NCBI RefSeq assembly: GCF_900103615.1
Contig: NZ_FNGW01000006.1
Location: forward strand, 62,001-126,000
Reading direction: 5' to 3'
Origin: Romboutsia lituseburensis DSM 797
Lineage (GTDB): Bacteria > Bacillota > Clostridia > Peptostreptococcales > Peptostreptococcaceae
DNA: 64,000 bases
Numbering within the stretch: the first letter of the stretch is position 1; the number at the start of each line of letters is the position of its first letter. The notes beneath the pieces are model-generated. The model saw only the letters and a list, made by a program, of their open reading frames with translations. It did no database searches and was not told where the DNA came from. The position numbers and the translations under genes were made by a program. Below, piece by piece: positions 1-7,250 of this stretch.

Positions 1-1049
1 CCTATTAACTCATCTTTAGTATAAATATATCTATCTTCATCAGGTAATTGAAGTACATATCCTAAAGCCTGACCTCTTGGAACTATAGAAATTTTTTGTA
101 TAGGACATAATCCTACTAAATTACTAACAAGTGCATGACCTGCTTCGTGATAAGAAACTATTTTTTTCTCTTTTTCTATAAGCACAGAACTTTTAGATTC
201 TAGTCCGGCTATAACTCTTTCAAGTGCCTTATCAAAATGAACAGATGTAATCACGTCACTCTTATCTCTAACTGCAAAAATTGCTGCCTCATTTGCTATG
301 TTAGAAAGATGGGCTCCATTAAATCCATGTGTTTTCTTAGCTAAAACTTCTAAATCTACAGATGAATCAATTGGTTTATTGTTAGTATGAACTTTTAAAA
401 TTTCATATCTAGTATGATAGTTAGGAGAACCTATATGAATATGTCTATCGAATCTTCCTGGTCTTAACAAGGCTTCATCAAGTAAGTCTAATCGATTAGT
501 AGCTCCTACTATTATTACATTTGAATCTTTTGTAAATCCATCCATTTCAACTAAAAGCTGATTTAATGTTTGATCTTTTTCATTATTACTTTCTAAATGT
601 CTTTTAGCGCCTATAGCATCAATCTCATCTATGAAGATTATACTAGGAGCTTCTTTTCTTGCCTTTTCAAACAAAGTTCTAACACGTTTGGCACCTACAC
701 CAACGTATTTCTCAACAAACTCAGAACCAGTAACGTTGAAGAAAGAAGAGTTAGTTTCTCCAGCAACAGCAGATGCAAGTAATGTTTTACCTGTACCAGG
801 AGGACCATAGAATAGTACACCTTTAGGGATTTTAGCACCCATTTTTTTGTACTTATCTGGAGACTTCATAAAATCTACAATTTCGAATAGCTCCTCTTTT
901 ATTTCCTCTAATCCTGCAACATCTTCAAATGTAGTTTTAGGTTTAGTTGATGCAGCATCGTCTGTTGGATTTTCCTTTTCCATCTTAGTTTGAGCAAATA
1001 CAGGCACTGGTTTGTTAAGTTTCTTTAAAAAATTGTCTAACATTTTCAT
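1..1049 (-). CDS. FtsH-like AAA+ zinc metalloprotease lacking the membrane anchor (3' end cut by window)
   Basis: Translating the minus strand from ATG at 1049 gives an AAA+ domain and the start of an M41 peptidase domain. Visible motifs are Walker A GPPGTGKT (residues 82-89), Walker B IIFIDEID, the FtsH-type stretch [14 protein letters not shown], an arginine-finger region RPGRFDRH, and the zinc site HEAGH near residue 302. Membrane FtsH has two transmembrane helices and about 190 residues before Walker A. Here only about 40 residues precede the AAA domain and none is membrane-like, so the protein is probably soluble. GAGGTG at 1062-1057 lies 7 nt from this ATG; a second ATG at 1055 is too close to it. 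The C-terminus lies beyond base 1. Family is certain, substrate unknown. Confidence 0.9.
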   Translation of the reverse strand, partial: MKMLDNFLKKLNKPVPVFAQTKMEKENPTDDAASTKPKTTFEDVAGLEEIKEELFEIVDFMKSPDKYKKMGAKIPKGVLFYGPPGTGKTLLASAVAGETNSSFFNVTGSEFVEKYVGVGAKRVRTLFEKARKEAPSIIFIDEIDAIGAKRHLESNNEKDQTLNQLLVEMDGFTKDSNVIIVGATNRLDLLDEALLRPGRFDRHIHIGSPNYHTRYEILKVHTNNKPIDSSVDLEVLAKKTHGFNGAHLSNIANEAAIFAVRDKSDVITSVHFDKALERVIAGLESKSSVLIEKEKKIVSYHEAGHALVSNLVGLCPIQKISIVPRGQALGYVLQLPDEDRYIYTKDELI

Positions 1050-1273
1050 AGCCATACACCTCAATAATAAAAATTATTTATTTATCTTATAGTTTCCATA
1101 GTTGCTAATATTTATTATTTAAATTTTTCCATAAACAAACCATAGAATATGTAACATCTTTAAGTATAACCAGAATTAGCTAAATAATTACTCATATTAA
1201 AATTTTGATAAAATAAAATAAAGGTGTAATAATAGAAGTAAATAAAAAAATGTAAAATAAAATAAAAAAATAG

Positions 1274-1302
1274 TTGCATATATAATTAAATAATGATATA
1301 GT
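1274..1302 (+). promoter_or_regulatory. Sigma-A-type promoter of the infC operon
   Basis: TTGCAT at 1274-1279 and TATAGT at 1297-1302 are separated by exactly 17 bp, just upstream of the infC leader. Transcription would start near 1309. Confidence 0.7.
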
Positions 1303-1308
1303 ATATAG

Positions 1309-1465
1309 AGTAACTGATGAAAAAACAAGAAGAAGTCCGCTTCTCACCTTACGATTTAGGTTGTCGGGTAAATATAAGTTAAAGCTTTTATATAATTTTT
1401 ATATTAAGCTTGTTGAATTTGTTAACTTATATGGCGGATGATTTATATCATTCGCTTTTTGTATA
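1309..1465 (+). promoter_or_regulatory. Ribosomal protein L20-type leader/attenuator of infC-rpmI-rplT
   Basis: The untranslated leader contains the segment AGTCCGCTTCTCACCTTACG typical of Firmicute infC leaders. It then has an AAGCTT...AAGCTT hairpin and long-range pairing ATATAAGTT/AACTTATAT. It ends in the hairpin GCGGATGAT-ttat-ATCATTCGC followed by TTTTT (about 1435-1462), an intrinsic terminator ahead of the infC RBS. In Bacillus, L20 represses this operon by promoting premature termination in the leader; the same layout here suggests the same control. Family assignment is from sequence feel and position, not a covariance search. Confidence 0.8.
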
Positions 1466-1492
1466 TATAAAAAAATTTGGAGGTGTCCTACT

Positions 1493-2002
1493 ATTAGCAA
1501 AGAATTAGCAATCAATGATCAAATAAGAGATAAAGAAATAAGAGTTATCTCAGATAGCGGTGAACAGCTAGGAATAATGGCCGCTAAAGACGCTCAAATA
1601 ATGGCTAACAATAAAAATTTAGATTTAGTAATGATATCACCTAATGCTGCTCCACCAGTATGTAAAATAATGGACTACGGAAAGCATAAGTATGAACAAT
1701 CTAGAAAAGAAAAAGAAGCTAGAAAGAATCAAAAAACTGTAACTATTAAAGAAGTTAGACTTAGACCAGGTATAGAAGCAAACGACTTAAACACTAAGGC
1801 TAATAATGCTATAAAGTTCCTTAAAAAAGGAGATAAAGTTAAAGTTGAGCTTAGATTCAGAGGTAGAGAATTAGGACATAAAGACATTGGTAAAGAAGTA
1901 ATGCTTAAGTTTATAGATATAGTAAAAGAGTTTGGTGAACCAACAAAAGCCCCTGCATTTGAGGGTAATAGCATGGTTGTAATGATAGATCCAAAAAAAT
2001 AG
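1493..2002 (+). CDS. infC: Translation initiation factor IF-3, ATT start codon
   Basis: IF-3 binds the 30S subunit, checks the start codon/initiator tRNA and prevents premature 50S joining. The product (169 aa) carries the IF3 N-domain (INDQIRDKEIRVISDSGEQLGIM) and C-domain (VTIKEVRLRPGIEANDL, then VKVELRFRGRELGHKDIG). The first ATG, at 1577, would delete most of the N-domain. The reading frame is open upstream to an ATT at 1493, which lies 7 nt after a perfect GGAGGTG (1479-1485). AUU starts are a known IF-3 self-regulation device, because IF-3 discriminates against non-canonical starts. First gene of infC-rpmI-rplT. Start call is strong but rests on context. Confidence 0.95.
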   Translation: MSKELAINDQIRDKEIRVISDSGEQLGIMAAKDAQIMANNKNLDLVMISPNAAPPVCKIMDYGKHKYEQSRKEKEARKNQKTVTIKEVRLRPGIEANDLNTKANNAIKFLKKGDKVKVELRFRGRELGHKDIGKEVMLKFIDIVKEFGEPTKAPAFEGNSMVVMIDPKK

Positions 2003-2029
2003 ATGATTAACTGAGAGGAGGAACTTAAC

Positions 2030-2224
2030 ATGCCTAAAATGAAAACTCATAGAGGTGCTGCTAAAAGATTCAAGAAGACAGGAACTGGAAAGTTAAAGAG
2101 ATCAAAAGCTTTCAGAAGACACATACTAACTAAGAAGGATGCTAAAACTAAGATGCAATTAAGAAAATCTGGAATAGTTACTGCAGGAGATGCTAGAAGA
2201 ATAGCACAATTATTACCATACTAA
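2030..2224 (+). CDS. rpmI: 50S ribosomal protein L35
   Basis: A 64-residue, highly basic protein beginning [20 protein letters not shown], the family signature, and of normal full length for L35. It is a structural protein of the large ribosomal subunit. GAGAGGAGG precedes the ATG. It lies between infC and rplT, 27 nt after infC, as in most Firmicutes, so it shares their leader-controlled transcript. Confidence 0.97.
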   Translation: MPKMKTHRGAAKRFKKTGTGKLKRSKAFRRHILTKKDAKTKMQLRKSGIVTAGDARRIAQLLPY

Positions 2225-2277
2225 AAATCGGATTAAAATAAATAACATTAAAGAGGAAAACAAAGGAGGTCATAACG

Positions 2278-2634
2278 ATGGCAAGAGTTAAAAAAGCTAT
2301 GAACGCTCGTAAGAAACATAAAAAAGTGTTAAAACTTGCAAAAGGATACAGAGGATCAAGAAGCAAATTATATAGACCAGCTAATACATTCGTAATGAAG
2401 GCGTTAAAGAACGCATATATAGGTAGAAAGTTAAAGAAGAGAGACTTCAGAAAACTTTGGATACAAAGAATAAACGCTGGAACTAGAGCTCATGGATTAT
2501 CATACTCAAGATTCATGAACGGATTAAAATTAGCAGGTGTTGAAGTTAACAGAAAGATGTTATCTGAAATGGCTATAAACGATCCACAAGGTTTCGCTAA
2601 ATTAGTAGAAGTTGCTAAGTCAAAATTAGCTTAA
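2278..2634 (+). CDS. rplT: 50S ribosomal protein L20
   Basis: A 118-residue basic protein ([16 protein letters not shown]..., [46 protein letters not shown]) of standard L20 length. It binds 23S rRNA and is needed early in 50S assembly. In Firmicutes it is also the repressor that acts on the operon leader, matching the attenuator upstream of infC. AAAGGAGG precedes the ATG, and a strong terminator follows about 20 bp after the stop, so it closes the operon. Confidence 0.97.
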   Translation: MARVKKAMNARKKHKKVLKLAKGYRGSRSKLYRPANTFVMKALKNAYIGRKLKKRDFRKLWIQRINAGTRAHGLSYSRFMNGLKLAGVEVNRKMLSEMAINDPQGFAKLVEVAKSKLA

Positions 2635-2651
2635 TCATAAAGTGATATTTA

Positions 2652-2686
2652 AAGTCTTTGAATGAAAATTCAAAGGCTTTTTTTGT
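2652..2686 (+). terminator. Intrinsic terminator of infC-rpmI-rplT
   Basis: AGTCTTTGAA, loop TGAAAA, then TTCAAAGGCT form a stem followed by a run of seven T. Confidence 0.9.
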
Positions 2687-2973
2687 TATATAGATTAAAA
2701 AATACAATTTAAAAAACTAATTTTTATTCTTTAGTTGTACTACTTATCTATATATAAGTAAATTAAAACACATTAGAATTTAAAATTGTATTTGGGTAAA
2801 TAATATTTTGTATAACATGATAAAGCATTTCTAACATAAATTTAACTAAATAACTTCTTCACCTTATTGTTTTTAAATAGCTTTTGGAATATAATATAAT
2901 AATGTTATAAAGACTCATTAAATAACAAAAAATAATTAAAATTTCATAAATTATGAAGGAGGCCTAAGGTTAG
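2687..2973 (+). promoter_or_regulatory. Intergenic region with promoter for the potassium-uptake genes
   Basis: This non-coding stretch holds a promoter-like pair, TTGTTT at 2867-2872 and TATAAT at 2890-2895, spaced 17 bp. Transcription would begin near 2902, about 70 nt ahead of the transporter gene. I see no ydaO-type (c-di-AMP) riboswitch, which often precedes ktr genes in Firmicutes. Confidence 0.6.
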
Positions 2974-4350
2974 ATGGGAACTATATTTAACAAAATTGGT
3001 AGTTTCATACATAAAAGACAACCTACACAAATAATGGTCATGGGCTTTGCTATGGTTATATTTATAGGTGCTGTTTTATTAACTTTACCAATATCAACTC
3101 AAAGTGGAGAAAGTATAGGATTCTTAAATGCATTATTCACATCTACATCAGCGGTCTGTGTTACTGGATTAATCATGGTAGATACGGCCACATACTGGAA
3201 TGGATTTGGGCAGTTGGTTATAATTACATTAATACAAATTGGTGGACTTGGATTTATGACTATAACTACCTTATTTGCCTTAATAACTAAAAAGAGAATA
3301 AATTTAAGAGAAAGACTTTTACTACAAGAGTCATTAAACCAAATAGATTTATCTGGTCTAGTAAAATTAACTAGATATGTTTTATTAATGACTTTTACAA
3401 TAGAAGGTATAGGTGCGATTCTTTTATCTACGGTATTCATACCACAATTTGGTTTAGCAAGAGGCCTTTGGTATAGTATATTTCATGCAATATCTGCATT
3501 TTGTAATGCGGGGTTTGATTTAATGGGAAATGTTTCAGGTCCATTTACATCACTTACAAGCTATGTAGATAATTATACTATTACATTAACTATATCTAGT
3601 TTAATAATATTTGGAGGACTAGGATTCCCTGTTATATTAGATGTTATTAAAAATAGAAAAATTTCTAAATTAAATCTACATTCAAGAGTAGTAATATTTA
3701 CAACTGCTTTATTAGTGGTTGGGGGAATGTTATTTATACTATCATTAGAATATAATAATCCAAAAACATTAGGACCATTAGACATGGGAGGAAAATTACT
3801 AGCATCATTATTCCAATCAGTTACAACAAGAACTGCTGGATTTAATACAGTTGACTTAGCACTTCTACATCAGAGTAGTATATTTGTTTTTATAATACTA
3901 ATGTTTATAGGTGCATCTCCTGCATCAACTGGAGGAGGAATCAAAACAACTACTTTAGCAACATTACTTATTACTGTTAAATCTTTTATACTTGGAAAAG
4001 AAGATATAGAAGTTTATGAAAGAAGATTAAGTACATCAACAGTAAGAAAATCATTAGGTATTTTCTTTATTGGTATAGTAGTTGTTGTATTTGGAACATT
4101 GATTATATCTGTTACATCTCCAAACTTCACATTAGTCGAGGCTGGGTTTGAAGTTGTTTCAGCATTTGCTACAGTTGGGTCAAGTATAGGAGGAAGTCCA
4201 ACATTAAGTACATTAGGAAAGATGTTTATAATACTATTTATGTTTATGGGAAGAGTTGGATCATTAACTATATTTATGGCACTATCATCTAGAGGAATAA
4301 AGAAAAATCCACCAATAAGATATCCAGAAGGAAAAATAATAGTTGGATAA
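2974..4350 (+). CDS. TrkH/KtrB-family potassium (or sodium-coupled potassium) uptake channel subunit
   Basis: An integral membrane protein of 458 residues, normal for KtrB/TrkH. It has four pore-loop repeats, each with a conserved selectivity-filter glycine: TSAVCVTGL (near residue 60), CNAGFDLMG (~173), TTRTAGFNT (~287) and TVGSSIGGSP (~405). These build the K+ pathway through the membrane. GAAGGAGG precedes the ATG. The regulatory NAD/ATP-binding subunit follows 60 bp downstream, so the two form a Ktr/Trk pair gated by the soluble ring. I cannot tell KtrB from TrkH exactly, so no symbol is given. Confidence 0.9.
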   Translation: MGTIFNKIGSFIHKRQPTQIMVMGFAMVIFIGAVLLTLPISTQSGESIGFLNALFTSTSAVCVTGLIMVDTATYWNGFGQLVIITLIQIGGLGFMTITTLFALITKKRINLRERLLLQESLNQIDLSGLVKLTRYVLLMTFTIEGIGAILLSTVFIPQFGLARGLWYSIFHAISAFCNAGFDLMGNVSGPFTSLTSYVDNYTITLTISSLIIFGGLGFPVILDVIKNRKISKLNLHSRVVIFTTALLVVGGMLFILSLEYNNPKTLGPLDMGGKLLASLFQSVTTRTAGFNTVDLALLHQSSIFVFIILMFIGASPASTGGGIKTTTLATLLITVKSFILGKEDIEVYERRLSTSTVRKSLGIFFIGIVVVVFGTLIISVTSPNFTLVEAGFEVVSAFATVGSSIGGSPTLSTLGKMFIILFMFMGRVGSLTIFMALSSRGIKKNPPIRYPEGKIIVG

Positions 4351-4410
4351 TCAGAAGCATATATAATTAGTAATATTGGAGATAAATTTTAGATGGAGAG
4401 GAAGAAAGAA

Positions 4411-5082
4411 ATGAAACAATATATAGTCATAGGATGCGGTAGATTTGGAGCATCAGTAGCAACAACTATGCATCTTTTAGGACATCAAGTTATGGCAATA
4501 GATAAAGGTGAAGAAGTAATTCAAAATATAGCAGATAAGGTTACTCATGCAGCTATAGTTGATGTTACAGATGAGCAGTCACTAAGATCACTAGGTTTAG
4601 GAAATTTTGATGTTGCAATAGTTGCAATAGGTTCAGATATTAGAGCATCAATAATGGCTACTTTAATAGCAAAAGAAATGGGTGTATCTCAAATTGTATG
4701 TAAGGCTAAAGATGAGCTACAGGCTAAAGTTCTTTATAAAATAGGAGCAGATAGAGTAGTCTTTCCGGAAAGAGACATGGGAGTTAGAGTTGCTCATAAT
4801 TTAGTTTCAGATAATATACTAGATCATATAGAACTAGACCCAGAATATTCGATAGTAGAGATAGTAACACCTACAAGTTGGGTAGGAAAGACATTAGTAG
4901 ATCTAGAATTAAGGGCTAGATATGAAATAACAGTTTTAGCTATAAAGACAGGAAAAAGCATAAATGTTACTCCAGCTCCAGATGAGGAATTAAAATCAGG
5001 TAGTATTTTAGTCGTAATTGGGCAAAATGGAAATATAAGCAGCATTGCTTCAGAAAATAAAGATTTAATTAGGAGAAAGTAG
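4411..5082 (+). CDS. KtrA/TrkA-type regulatory subunit of potassium uptake
   Basis: The cytosolic gating subunit of the upstream channel. The N-terminal RCK_N Rossmann domain opens with QYIVIGCGRFGASVATTM (dinucleotide-binding GxGxxG) and ends its strand with MAIDKGEE. The RCK_C domain occupies roughly residues 130-220 (SIVEIVTPTSWVGKTLVDLEL). An upstream ATG at 4393 is possible, but GGAGAGG at 4395-4401 is a better RBS for the ATG at 4411, and the resulting MKQYIVIGCGRFG matches the usual KtrA start. It is cotranscribed with the channel gene and followed 1 bp later by an rRNA methylase. Confidence 0.9.
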   Translation: MKQYIVIGCGRFGASVATTMHLLGHQVMAIDKGEEVIQNIADKVTHAAIVDVTDEQSLRSLGLGNFDVAIVAIGSDIRASIMATLIAKEMGVSQIVCKAKDELQAKVLYKIGADRVVFPERDMGVRVAHNLVSDNILDHIELDPEYSIVEIVTPTSWVGKTLVDLELRARYEITVLAIKTGKSINVTPAPDEELKSGSILVVIGQNGNISSIASENKDLIRRK

Positions 5083-5083
5083 C

Positions 5084-5881
5084 ATGTCTATAATGATAAC
5101 AGCTAAAGATAATGAAAAAATAAAATATACAAAATCATTATTAAAAACAAAAAATAGAAATAAAGAATCAAAGTTTATAATAGAGGGGTATAGAATTCTA
5201 ACTCTTGCTATAGAATGTAATGCAAATTTAGAATATGTTTTTATAAATGAAGACTTTGAAAAAAAAGAAGAACATGTAAATTTTTTAGAAATATTAAAAG
5301 CAAAAAATATAAAAACATATAAAACTACAAATAAAATATTTGATGACTTAATAGATACGGAAAATACTCAAGGTATTTTAGGTGTAGTTAAATTTAAGCC
5401 TAAAACTCTAGAAGAAAACTTGACTGATGAAAATAGATTTGTTCTTATATTAGATAGAATACAAGATCCTGGTAATATGGGAACTATAATAAGAACTGCA
5501 GATGCAGCGGGAGTAGATGCAATAGTGGCTTTAAAAGGGTGTGTTGATGTATACAATCCTAAAGTTATAAGATCAACTATGGGTTCAATATTTGATATGA
5601 ATATAATACACACAACTCAAGAAGAGGCACTAAGAGTTCTTAAATTAAAGAATTTTGATATAGTATCAAGCTATTTAGATACAAACAACTATTATAATAC
5701 TGTAGAGTATAATTACAAAACAGCATTAGTTATAGGAAATGAAGCAAATGGTATAAATGAAGAATTAGTATCAAAATCAGATGTACTGGTTAAAATACCT
5801 ATATACGGAAAAGCAGAATCTTTAAATGCAGCAATAAGTTCTGCAATTCTGATGTATGAAATAAAGAAATACCTAGTTTAG
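5084..5881 (+). CDS. TrmH/SpoU-family RNA 2'-O-ribose methyltransferase
   Basis: A SAM-dependent knotted (SPOUT) methyltransferase of 265 residues. The N-terminal substrate-binding domain begins ITAKDNEKIKYTKSLLKTKNR. The three SpoU motifs are visible: LDRIQDPGNMGTIIRTADAAG, then VIGNEANGI, then IPIYGKAESLNAAISSAILM. The likely target is 23S rRNA, as for other homologues with this N-terminal domain, but the exact nucleotide cannot be read from sequence. It starts 1 bp after the potassium-uptake regulator stop, so it is translationally linked to it. The Phe T-box follows. Confidence 0.88.
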   Translation: MSIMITAKDNEKIKYTKSLLKTKNRNKESKFIIEGYRILTLAIECNANLEYVFINEDFEKKEEHVNFLEILKAKNIKTYKTTNKIFDDLIDTENTQGILGVVKFKPKTLEENLTDENRFVLILDRIQDPGNMGTIIRTADAAGVDAIVALKGCVDVYNPKVIRSTMGSIFDMNIIHTTQEEALRVLKLKNFDIVSSYLDTNNYYNTVEYNYKTALVIGNEANGINEELVSKSDVLVKIPIYGKAESLNAAISSAILMYEIKKYLV

Positions 5882-5934
5882 CATATTGTAAAAATTGTAT
5901 TATGTATGGTATAATTATATGAAAAACATATTTT

Positions 5935-6190
5935 TACATACTATGAAAGAGAAAAGTATTTTGATTTAACTTAGCTCAGAGATAAGTACCTAGGCTGAAA
6001 GTACTTTCTAAGAATTCAAAAGAAGTTCCCTCTGGAGTATTAAAGCTGAAATTTTCAGTAGGCTTTAACGTCAAAACGCGTTAAGTTTATTCGAGGTGGT
6101 TTAATAATTTTTTATTATTAAGCTACTAGGGTGGTACCGCGAAACTATAGCCTTTCGTCCCTAGATAGGGATGAAGGGCTTTTTTTAATA
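5935..6190 (+). promoter_or_regulatory. T-box riboswitch (phenylalanine specifier) for pheST
   Basis: The 330-bp gap before pheS contains the canonical T-box sequence AGGGTGGTACCGCG at 6128-6141. It is followed by a terminator stem AGCCTTTCGTCCCTA-gata-GGGATGAAGGGCT and TTTTTT at 6149-6187. A TTC triplet at 6026-6028, in a stem-I-like context, is a plausible Phe specifier and agrees with the downstream gene. Uncharged tRNA-Phe is expected to pair with specifier and T-box and prevent termination. Boundaries are approximate and the specifier call is an inference. Confidence 0.93.
6149..6187 (+). terminator. T-box-controlled terminator
   Basis: The perfect-looking stem between AGCCTTTCGTCCCTA and its GGGATGAAGGGCT partner is followed by seven T residues. 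It directly abuts the T-box sequence that can pair to form the antiterminator. Confidence 0.9.
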
Positions 6191-6214
6191 TAAAAAATGA
6201 AAGGGTGAAAAATA

Positions 6215-7234
6215 GTGCAAGAAAAATTACTTAATTTACAAGAAGCTGCTTTAAATGAAATTAAAGAAACTTCAAGTATAGAAGTTGTAGAAAGCCTAAG
6301 AGTTAAATATTTAGGTAAAAAAGGTGAAATAACAGCAATACTTAAAGAAATGGGTAAGTTATCAGCTGAAGAAAGACCAGTTATAGGTCAAGTTGCCAAC
6401 AAGGTTAGAGAATCTATAGAAGGAAGTATATCTTCTAAAAAAGAAGAATTAAAATCTATAGAAAAACAAAAGAAATTAGCTGAAGAAATTATAGATGTTA
6501 CTATGCCAGCTAAAGCTGTTAAAGTAGGTAAAAAACATCCTATATCTCAAATAACAGACGAAGTAAGCGAAATATTTATGGGAATGGGATTCAGTATAGC
6601 AGAAGGACCAGAAGTTGAAACGGTTGAGAATAACTTTGATTCATTAAATGCTCCTAAAGACCATCCATCAAGAGATATGAGTGATACATTCTACATTAAT
6701 AGTGAGTTATTACTTAGAACTCAAACTTCTCCAGTTCAAGTTAGAACTATGAAGAGTCAAGAATTACCAATAAAAATAATATCTCCAGGTAGATGTTTCA
6801 GATTTGATGCACCAGATGCTACACATTCACCGATGTTCCATCAAATAGAAGGATTAGTTGTCGGAAAAGATGTAACAATGGCTCAATTAAAAGGAACACT
6901 AAATATGTTCGTTAAAAAGTTATTCGGAGAACATACAAAAACTAAATTCAGACCACATAACTTCCCATTCACAGAACCAAGTGCAGAAGTAGATGTTACT
7001 TGTTTCAAATGTGAAGGTGCAGGATGTTCTATGTGTAAAGGTGAAGGATGGATAGAAATATTAGGTGCAGGTATGGTACATCCAAATGTACTTAGAAACT
7101 GTGGAATAGACCCAGAAGTTTATAGCGGATTTGCATTCGGTATGGGATTAGACAGAATAACAATGCTTAAATATGAAATAGATGATATAAGATTATTATT
7201 CGAAAATGATATGAGATTTTTAGCTCAATTTTAA
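6215..7234 (+). CDS. pheS: Phenylalanine--tRNA ligase alpha subunit
   Basis: The catalytic subunit of the (alpha-beta)2 PheRS, 339 aa, normal length. The N-terminal coiled coil (residues 1-85) binds tRNA. Class II motifs are seen in SPVQVRTM, GRCFRFDAPDATHSPMFHQIEG and the C-terminal GMGLDRITMLKYEIDDIR. A CFKCEGAGCSMC cysteine pair lies near residue 263, common in clostridial PheS. Start is GTG at 6215, 8 nt after AAAGGGTG. It is under the Phe T-box and followed 16 bp later by pheT. Confidence 0.97.
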   Translation: MQEKLLNLQEAALNEIKETSSIEVVESLRVKYLGKKGEITAILKEMGKLSAEERPVIGQVANKVRESIEGSISSKKEELKSIEKQKKLAEEIIDVTMPAKAVKVGKKHPISQITDEVSEIFMGMGFSIAEGPEVETVENNFDSLNAPKDHPSRDMSDTFYINSELLLRTQTSPVQVRTMKSQELPIKIISPGRCFRFDAPDATHSPMFHQIEGLVVGKDVTMAQLKGTLNMFVKKLFGEHTKTKFRPHNFPFTEPSAEVDVTCFKCEGAGCSMCKGEGWIEILGAGMVHPNVLRNCGIDPEVYSGFAFGMGLDRITMLKYEIDDIRLLFENDMRFLAQF

Positions 7235-7250
7235 TTAGGAGGAGTTTAAT

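Noticed and set aside
2687-2973. c-di-AMP (ydaO) riboswitch before the potassium-uptake gene
   Set aside because: The region is plain AT-rich sequence with a promoter; the conserved ydaO motifs are absent.
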